A stretch of DNA of 64,000 nt from Suillus spraguei (Eukaryota > Basidiomycota > Agaricomycetes > Boletales > Suillaceae), in contig JABCPU010000202.1 in the NCBI GenBank assembly GCA_016800925.1, forward strand, positions 1 to 64,000. Direction: 5' to 3'. Numbering within the stretch: the stretch's first letter is position 1; every line of letters starts with the position of its first letter. Shown one piece after another: positions 56,174 through 64,000 of the stretch. The notes under the pieces were generated by a model. It was not told the origin of the DNA. It saw only the letters and a list, made by a program, of their open reading frames with translations, and made no database searches. Both the position numbers and the translations under genes were made by a program.

Positions 56174-57229
56174 TTAGTCAACCTTTGTAGATGGACCATC
56201 CTCCTTCATGGTTTGCTCTGTGGAAATGTCTTGTCGCTTCTTTCCTTTCTTTTCAGTGGAACACTCCACATCAGGATTTGAGTCATCATAAGATGTGCGC
56301 TTGCTTTTTTTATTTGCACCAGTCCAGTTAAAGCTCTTTAATTGGGCAGGCAGAGCTGCATCTTAACAATGGCAGCTCTCGACAACACTGGTGGAAGGTC
56401 CAAGCATGATGTCGTGCACACACACAACACAACACTTGTGGGCAAGCTCCATTATATTACCTTGAATTATGACATGTTTGTCAGCGCCAGGGACAGGTGT
56501 ACAGTCCAGTCAAGGATGAGTTGGAGGATAATAACAATGCATGCATGCCAGCTGCTGCGGCATAATGGCATACTGCATAATGTCAATATCAAAAGTTCAC
56601 TTTCAGTGAGTTCAGAGGATCCTCATGAGACTTTTCCAGTGATTATGATAGATGGTAGTGCGCGTGCACTTTTCAATGATTGTATATCCTTTTCAATTCA
56701 ATGAGTGAGTCAAAGTGTAATGAGAAATAAATCAGAGATAATGAATGTCAACACAGTACAGCTCAAGAGCGGTTTCATCACCTGTGGTGGCAGTGATGAC
56801 ACGAGCGTTGATAAAGTAGACTCCATTGTCAGGTGGAGCTGTTCTACCTCCGAAGGTAAAGATAGAGACAGGAAGATTGCAGGCACTGTTGGTATCATCT
56901 GCATCTGTAGCAAGAGGAACAAAGCCATCCATCCTCCAGAAGCGCTTCTTGTCAATTGAGTAAGGAGAGGCATTTTGAATGCCTATGACACCATGAAAAG
57001 TGCAGCTGGATGCCATTGCGAGAATTGAAATGAGAGATGTTTGCATGCACCACAATGATCTCACTGGAATGAGAGGGAAGTTCACACTCTGCAGATTGAT
57101 CTCAGTTACTAAACATGGAACGACAAAGGGGTAGAAATATCCACAACAAAGGGGTTGCAAGTGCATGGAAGACATCAGCGTACTGATTGAAAGCTGAGGG
57201 TCAAAGGAGCTCCTGTGGAGTGTGCACAT
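56174..57229 (-). CDS. uncharacterised ORF with possible OB-fold and basic C-terminus
   Basis: The first frame (57229-56732) reads LQPLCCGYFYPFVVPCLVTE, FHGVIGIQNASPYSIDKKRF, GGRTAPPDNGVYFINARVI and ALELYCVDIHYL: alternating beta-type residues and glycines that could be an OB-fold. Two further open blocks (KSARALPSIIITGKV; GADKHVIIQGNIMELAHKC) lie between presumed introns. The last exon ends FNWTGANKKSKR...KKGKKRQD and stops at 56174-56176, with two nuclear-localisation-like Lys clusters. Splice sites were not fixed, and no family is recognised with certainty. It lies upstream of the RepHel gene on the same strand, so an RPA-like Helitron ORF is possible, but a host gene is equally possible. 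Confidence 0.4.
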
Positions 57230-59175
57230 GGCGTTGACATCAATTGGAAATCATTTCATTCTTACAGTATGTAGATGTATGTAGATAGAGTCCAAGAGTT
57301 TGTGCATGATGGGGCAACATCTACTACTTACTGCCACAATGCACAAACATAAAAATTTAATTCTTTTACAGTTCAACAACCTGACATAGAAAGTACACAA
57401 TCTGCTAGTTTTCTTTTTCGAAACTCGACGCGTTCAACGAGTCCAGCGGAGAGTTGCACACTTTGTCACACCATGCATCATGTCACACGTCTGCCGCAAT
57501 GTCTATTCACACTCCGCATACCTGGGGAATCATATAATCATTGCGGAATTTCAACTTATACATGTCTGGAACAAATTTCTTCTATTGCGGATGATCCTCC
57601 ACAAAACTAGCCTCCAGCACCAATAAGTTGGTTATAGGATGAGATCTACTTCGATTTTCTTCAAAGAAAAAATATGGCACTGTGTATTATGTTGGGGGGA
57701 ACAAAAATGCAACATATATACGGATTTCGTGCAGCATTGCGTGTGCTAGAGTCAATGCGCGAACTCTTGGGACACACAGACGCGTGGGACTATCTAGTAT
57801 TGTTGTAACGAATAGCGCGATGTACATAGTGCCGGCAAGCTGCTTCATTCTCGCATTCCCAAGATGTTATTCGGCAGAACTGAGGGGAAGCGTCGCGAGG
57901 ATCGGGCATGCAAGGAATCATTATGTAATATTGGCGTAGCCCGGGCCGCGGCACATCTTTATGCACAACTACTCAAGGATGTGTGACCACATACTGTTCC
58001 GCCGTTTCCATCAGACCGTTCTTGAGCTCAGTGTCCGGATAGGCTCTGCTTTTTGTTCGATAGATAAGGTATGATAGGACGATTTATGTGGCGTTTTCCA
58101 TGCACGCCGTTGGAGCCCGCCGGAAGAACACACGGAACGTAGCTTGCGTTTCTCTTCTAAAGTTCTAGGTTACCGCTACGGCGTCGACGAACTCACACTC
58201 ACACTGAAAGCTTCATCTCTCTCCCATCCACCCCCACATTCTCAGATATTTTTATCACCATGCTCCGAATCGTTTGATCTTTTTGCATGGCACCACTACG
58301 TCAAAACGCCACCCCCCAGCGGCAAGCCTGAGCCAATAGCAGGTCAGCATATCTTTCTCCTTGTACTTAACTTACCAAGGCAACAGTCAATCTGACTTCA
58401 ATGTTTACCCGGCCGAAGGGTGTTCGTAAGGCCAACTATCAAAGTTTGAACAAGTTTGAGGGGATGGTTTCCAAGGCGTACGTACGTTCAACCGTTCACC
58501 GCGCGGTAAAGACCGTTATCTCACTTTAGATTAGAATTTCTATATGGTTGTCAGTGGCGACTCAAAGTCTCATTGTCAAGGACGCCCTCAAAATTAAAAG
58601 CCGGAGCTTGTTGTAAGGGCATGTGATACATGTGGCTTTATAGTTTGCTTCCCAATCCATTGCTAAGAATAACACGCGGGATCCAGCCGTATCAGCCCCT
58701 CACTGCGCAAACTCAAACTCCAACATTTAGTGGTGGAACTAGGATCACCATCACTAGGTCGTGGTTGTCAAGTGTAAGTATGTAGAACATCTGATCTCAC
58801 GGGGCTGGTTTTACATGCTCCCACAGGCAGATGCCAAGGGTAGCTTTAACTTGTCCAAAGTTACATAACATGTCAGTAGCACATTACTAGTATCATACAA
58901 ACGTCGCTTCAAAGTAAATAACATGCATAAATGAGACAGGGGATCGCATAGTACAAAACATCGGGGATGAATGAAAGCATAATAATACCAGTCGATACAG
59001 GGAGAAGATCATCTAATAGCTATGGGGAGGGTAAAACACGTGCATAGGGTGAAATCATACCAAGTCGTCAAAACACTAATAGTACATTCCAATTTCAGTT
59101 CCTCGTTATCATCAAAACTCTATGAAGGAGAGAGGTGGCGCACGGAAGGGATATACACAAGGGGTGGACTGAACT
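57230..59175. other. intergenic, no gene recognised
   Basis: Short ORFs at 57682-57939, 58144-58395 and 58401-58530 have no recognised domain or firm splice pattern. Confidence 0.45.
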
Positions 59176-61010
59176 TCACAATCCGAAACTGTTAAAATAG
59201 CTGCTTTCGAATGCGTTATGGACCTGGGAAGCATGTCCAGCACGTATGGTATCGTCAAGAGGGGACCATTCGTATATCGCTGGCTGGCTGGCGTATTGGT
59301 TAACAAAGACCTGCGGCACGAAACCTTCTTGAGGGGTATCAAAAGATACGCATTGACCATCTGCCCACCCCTTGAGCGCAGAGTAAGAGGAATAACACTG
59401 GGTATCGTATGGGATGGGATAGTCAAGACCAGCAGAGATATTCTCGGGCTTTGTCGCAGTAAGTGCCGCCAGCGTTGGCGAAGGGAACGTATAGTTCCCA
59501 AAGCTCATGTCCACTGGCGACACGGAAGGACTGTGTCCGTATGATAGACTAGGGCAGTCTGATAACGATCCAACAGGCGATTGAGCTCCGAGGAGATTGT
59601 ATGGCTGCCAGAGGTTTAAAATTAGCACACAGAATGAAGAAGAGAAGCGTAATAGAACTCACGTCATTCCAACGTGCAGGAGAATCATCTCCAAGTCCTG
59701 ACGGCAGAACAAGAGGTGACAGGTGACCCATAGAATCACCATACACGGCGACCGATGGGTCTTCGTATTGCTCTGATGGAAAAGCGGAAGGGGTACAAAC
59801 GCTAGGAGGAGAACTTGCAGTATCGGATAAGACATCAGTAAAGTTACTGGTTAAAGAGTTGGTGCCTAAAACATCCGCGGGAGACGCAAAGCGCCTTGCA
59901 GGTACGGATAGAGAACGCTTGAACATCGCAGTAAGAGGTACTTTGAATCGATCGTCATGTGGAGTCTTGCAACGAGGTTGGCTCGTGGAGGGATCATCGT
60001 GGCCATCGGTGTTTACCTGTGTAACCTGACTAGTATGGTAGAGGCCTTGCGAGAATTGAACCGGCTCCATCTGAAAGTGATTGGTGGTTGGAAAAGCCTC
60101 GCCCAAATTGCCTTCATCACCTCCCTCATGATCGTGTTCACGTTCCCTGCCAACAGCGCCTTTACCCACCTCAACTTCCCTACTGATTCCATTCTCCCAA
60201 TTTCTAAGCGCACTTTCCAGTTCAGCGCCTGTCTTGCCCTCCACCAAAAGATCCGCAATCATCGAACACCTTTCATCTTTACTCTTATTCTTCTTCTTCG
60301 ATCCGGCATTTCCGCGGCCTTTCTTGGTACTCTGGGTGCTTCGTCTTCTATTGGCTATTCCGGGACCATCCTTAACCTTGAGCTTCGCAAGCGCGTTAGC
60401 CCCAGGTCTAAAACGCCAGTCTGGATAGCGCTTTCTATGTTCCGCCTGAGCAACGAGTGCCTTGGCCTCCCAAACTTCCCTTTCCTCGCGAGGAAGAGTC
60501 TTCCAGTATTTACCTACAGGTAAACACATTAGTGACGAGCAGATCCCGTTAACTACGGACAGACCAATAATCTTCGACAGGGTGCTATGATTCCCCTCCA
60601 CCTTCTCCGGAACTTGTTGGCTCCGAATGAAGGACGATCTGAAGAGGATGAAAGCGTTGGGTGGGCGCGGGATGTATGAAGCGTCCCGTTTCTTGCCATG
60701 AGAGACGCGATCAGTCGTCTGGGTTGCGGGATAGTCAGGCGAGTCTGTAAACTCTACGGGAGATGTGGACGTTGGGATGTCCCATGCATTCTCGCAAAGC
60801 GCAGTCGGATCAACGCTGAAAGCAGTAATGGGTGTCATATCAGTAAAAAAAGTAAATGACATTGATGTGTTTGGATTGTCGACGAGTGGGGGCATCCCAT
60901 CTGCATTCATTAGTATGAGCAATAAGGACGTTGAATACGATTGCGAAGGAAAGCTCACCGTCATCTTCGACGTCATTAGGGTAAATATCATGTTCACGAA
61001 TTGCAGGCAT
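59176..61010 (-). CDS. HMG-box transcription factor (mating/pheromone-response type)
   Basis: Nuclear DNA-binding regulator. Four exons fit one frame: 61010-60959, 60900-60565, 60513-59663 and 59604-59176, giving 555 residues. The introns are 58, 51 and 58 bp with GT...AG. The HMG box reads YIPRPPNAFILFRSSFIRS, STLSKIIG|KYWKTLPREEREVWEAKA, EHRKRYPDWRF, with an intron inside the box at Gly-Lys, as is common in fungal MATA-HMG/STE11-like genes. A basic Lys/Arg/Ser tract follows (GRGNAGSKKKNKSKDE), then a long Ser/Pro-rich tail ending NSFGL. I chose the start MPAIREHD (61010); a Met 14 codons upstream (61052) is in frame. No break is seen. Confidence 0.85.
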
Positions 61011-61052
61011 AATATCGGTAGTAAAGTTTATGATGGCACTGGAAAGGGACAA

Positions 61053-62958
61053 GACGACAAAGAGTAAAGCTTTCTGATGAAATGTTAGTGGGAACTAAGA
61101 GACGGACCTAGAGCGTCTATAATGCTGACAAGCACGCTGTCAGAGTGCTTTATTCCGTGATTGGCAGGAGATTCGAAGATGTGGATGCTTTATTGATTTT
61201 TTGTTCCCACCTATAATTGTGACCAGCGTCCTGATAAACTATTTGCTAACCCAACAACTAACCGTGAACGCTCGAACATGCCGAGGCCCTTCTTATGCAA
61301 TAAGCACACCACTGCAGGGTACTGTCATCTACAAACCACGCAATAAGACATAAACTAACGAGAAGCCCTGATTCATTATCAGGACCAAAGACCTTAATTG
61401 GGTTCAAACTTTCCGTGTCGAAGAACAGAGAACTTTAGCCATCAATTGAATGAGGGTACCGATCAAACACATGGGCCATGGTTAGCTCCGGTATTCTGTC
61501 ACCTGGCTCGCAGCTCTCTCCTCGTGGCCCCGGTGTGAAAACAGTGGAAATAACCCAGAAATGTGGCTCGCCTCATTGCATACACGCACTGCGGTGTCAA
61601 GAATATTTAACCTTCCATGCAACTATCAACTAGGTTCATTGCTCCAGAACCGCCTGCTTTTCGACCTACCGTGGTCATCGAACCTACATACTTTTAGCGA
61701 TCATACATGTCGGTGGACTCTGAGCTATCGCCTGGATACTCCTTTTGGGTTCTTTCGACCAGTTTTCCTCCGCTTTGGCGGCTTGGCACGTTGGCATGGG
61801 AAATCCGTATGGAAAGTATACCGACTTCACCTTCTCTAATTCCGAGAACTGTTGAAGCAGAGTGTACCCTTCATGCCGCTAACACTTAGCGATCCCAAAA
61901 AAACGACATTTCATTATCACACACAGTCTGGTGACTGCATCATTTGACGTGTCGCTCACGAAAGGTTTGCTAGCGCACCTCCTCTTACCGTATCGAGTGC
62001 ACCTTCGCGGACGTAAAACGTGTTATGAAGACCTGATTTGGTCCGATTTCTGGAAACTCGAGCCCTTCGACGAGAAACGCGTTTCAACGATCACTATATT
62101 CCGAGTTGTGCCGATACTCTATCCCAAATGATTATCGATACACCTGATCCGTGGCTTTCACCCCATACCATCATCTCGCGGTCGGTGCGTCACCTGATGT
62201 ACCCTAGCACTCCTGCATCCACTCTCGCGCTCAAAAGGAGATTAATCGTAAATGGCGGCCGGGCCCTGATTATTCGGTGATCTCGGTTCGTTTGATTAAT
62301 TGTGCTTGCATGCCGTATGGGAGACGATCATATCAGGCGATCGATAATCAACTATTGTGCGGTCCGAGTTGATTATCCTCATCGCTGTCCATCTCTTGTG
62401 CGCAATATGTAGCTTTGGGGATGCGCATATCGTTCGGGTGAACAGTTAGCACAGTCAGAAGCCACAACACTTTATTCAAATGGGTATTTTGAAAAGGGTC
62501 AGTTGACTCATCATAGTAATGATAGTCAAGCCCTTGATGAACCTAGTGCTCGTCGAAGTCATATCACCACATCGGAGCTACACCCTTCACATTATCTCAA
62601 AATGGGAGTTCCTTTATGTTCCAATCCCAAATTGCCGTTCGCCAGCTGACATTTTAAAGCGCTGAGCTTTATGGTATATGCCAATGCGCCACCGAGACAC
62701 TCGGAGCTAACATTGTCTTGTTTCTCTTATCTTGTAAAGTCAGTGGCGAGTCAACTATACATAGTACGATATGTGAATAATTGTATCATCAACTGGTTTT
62801 TGTTCGTTTTGCAGAACCGAATACGGGTTTAAGGTCACGTTTACATATTGTATAAATCGCTCGTACTGTAGAATGCGTCTTACTTCACTGACATCAGTAC
62901 TTCAGTATTGAAAACCTGTATTCCGTATGTGTACATGTGTATAGCCTTTCACAGCCTG
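61053..62958. other. intergenic, no gene recognised
   Basis: A TATTTAA-like element near 61605 and an ORF MSVDSELSPGYSFW (61707) could be a first exon, but nothing downstream supports it. Confidence 0.4.
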
Positions 62959-64000
62959 TTACATAGCTCCATCCACTAGCTCAGGATATATCCATCCGCG
63001 GTATCCACCTTCTAGAACACAAGCTCTCGACTCAGTATTACCTTCACCATTTAAGTAATCTTGGTACCTGGACTTGCTTTTAGCAAAGGCAGACACCGCA
63101 AGGGTAGTACTCACCAAGCAGCACATCGAGATCCCCGTCCTTTAGAGCTACCACAATAAAAAATCACCTGCTTTGTCTTGCCGTACTCGTCATAAAACTT
63201 GTTGAGTGAATCAGCGAACGCGTCTGCTCGCCACTGAACGCTTCTCGAAATATGACCGCCCTGTAGCCATTCAGTTATTCATCATTCGGCCCACCCAACG
63301 CACTGTCTTCGGCTTACATCGCGATCATTCTCCCGAACATCAATAATAGCGTAGTCTGAACGATCAGGGTCGCGAAGCAGATTTGCAACTTCACCGGAAG
63401 TTAAATGATCTTTCGGATAAGCATCCCACCATCGATCAAGTGCTGGATGCGATTTGTCCGCAGCTCCATTATCTGAGACTTTCCTTGCGTATATCTGGTA
63501 TGAAGCTTTTGTGAATTGGTTTTTAATCTTTTCGTTTTGGTATCATTGTCTCCTCACCAATCCATGTGTTGAGGTTCCCGTTGGCTATCGGGAGAGTGGT
63601 GATAGTGGTCCCACAACATTTGGTTGAGGGGCTAGATGAAGGTGCACCACCACATGTGGGTTCAGTGGATTTATAGACGTCAAGATCTCCGCCAGTCTCA
63701 ACAAACAACGCATCTGTATGTATGATAGCCGATCAGTTACAAGCACTTATAGCATACACTAGAACTAGTAGAACTAACCTGTGAACCCAGCAAGCTTCAT
63801 AAAAGCTCTGTACTGCTCCAACTGAAGCGCCCCGGATATACATCCGATATAGGCCGAAAGGTCGGACCGGATGGTATCCGGAAGCAGCTTCTTCGCTATG
63901 ATCTACACTCAAATTTCAGGATCACCGGGACCAATCTGCGCAAGAAACTCACATCGTCAACCACAAGACGTCCACCAGGTTTGAGGATCCTATAACACTC
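62959..64000 (-). CDS. arsenite methyltransferase-rhodanese fusion, 3' part
   Basis: The gene enters from the right edge with YRILKPGGRLVVDD, the SAM-methyltransferase post-II motif. It continues with YIGCISGALQLEQYRAFMKL, where the Cys matches a conserved arsenic-binding Cys of ArsM enzymes, then VETGGDLDVYKSTEPTCGG and KCCG, a Cys-rich tail also seen in ArsM. After an intron a second domain begins (SYQIYARKVSDNG, HPALDRWWDAYPKDHLTSGE, YAIIDVREND), a rhodanese/Cdc25 fold. Its active loop is VIFYCGSSKGRGSRCAAW (CX5R) and it ends at a TAA (62959-62961) after YPELVDGAM. ArsM methylates As(III); Cdc25-type rhodaneses of the Acr2 group reduce arsenate. A bifunctional arsenic-detoxifying enzyme is inferred. 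Several short introns; exons beyond 64000 are missing. Confidence 0.72.

Overview
The window looks like a repeat-rich stretch of an Agaricomycete (mushroom-forming basidiomycete) genome. The genes have many short introns of about 50 bp. The recognisable families are typical of these fungi: an F-box protein opening with MHRCL, a TPR-CHAT protein, a DUF6699-like MPGKHVRF protein, a MUP1-like permease and an HMG-box factor. The mobile DNA is fungal: chromodomain Ty3/gypsy elements, a Helitron and a LINE tail. No bacterial-style operons, rRNA or CRISPR were seen.

Layout. 1-2406: 5' part of a minus-strand Ty3/gypsy element (copy 1), abutting the tail of a broken A1 aspartic peptidase gene (2440-2995). 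3.0-8.4 kb: mostly gene-free, with degenerate tandem repeats, five tRNA-like units about 148 bp apart (6.55-7.26 kb) and an inverted pair of exon-like segments around them. 8.4-14.6 kb: three minus-strand host genes (permease, KGRAEI-type protein, DUF6699-like). 14.6-25.9 kb: gene-poor, with a TPR-CHAT pseudogene between two diverged copies of a 1.1-kb segment. 25.96-27.54 kb: F-box gene.

28.8-57.2 kb is a nest of mobile elements. A minus-strand Helitron RepHel gene (29.3-42.9 kb) was split by a 9.0-kb chromovirus (copy 2, 30823-39839, TSD CAAGT) and by a 904-bp solo LTR (TSD ACAGC). Copy 2 carries a solo LTR of its own family and another insertion in its RT. Solo LTR 44907-45385 (TSD CCAGG) follows. 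Copy 3 (45443-55901, minus, TSD GAGGC) was then hit by two LTRs of a second family in opposite orientation (TSDs ATCTC and GAACT) and by a 5'-truncated LINE with a poly(A) tail. An ORF with possible OB-fold character and a basic C-terminus (56.2-57.2 kb) may belong to the Helitron or to the host. 59.2-61.1 kb: HMG-box transcription factor. 62.96-64.0 kb: 3' part of a gene joining an arsenite methyltransferase to a rhodanese/arsenate-reductase-like domain.

The chromovirus family is the most informative part. All three copies have an 11-nt primer-binding site next to the 5' LTR that is complementary to a site inside the LTR just downstream of a TATA box, as in the self-priming Tf1/sushi group. 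They share a TGA between Gag and the zinc knuckle and a TTTTTGA junction before the protease. The two copies with a visible 3' end carry an extra ORF with a CCHC knuckle in the env position. All three are inactivated, largely by C-to-T type changes and nested insertions.
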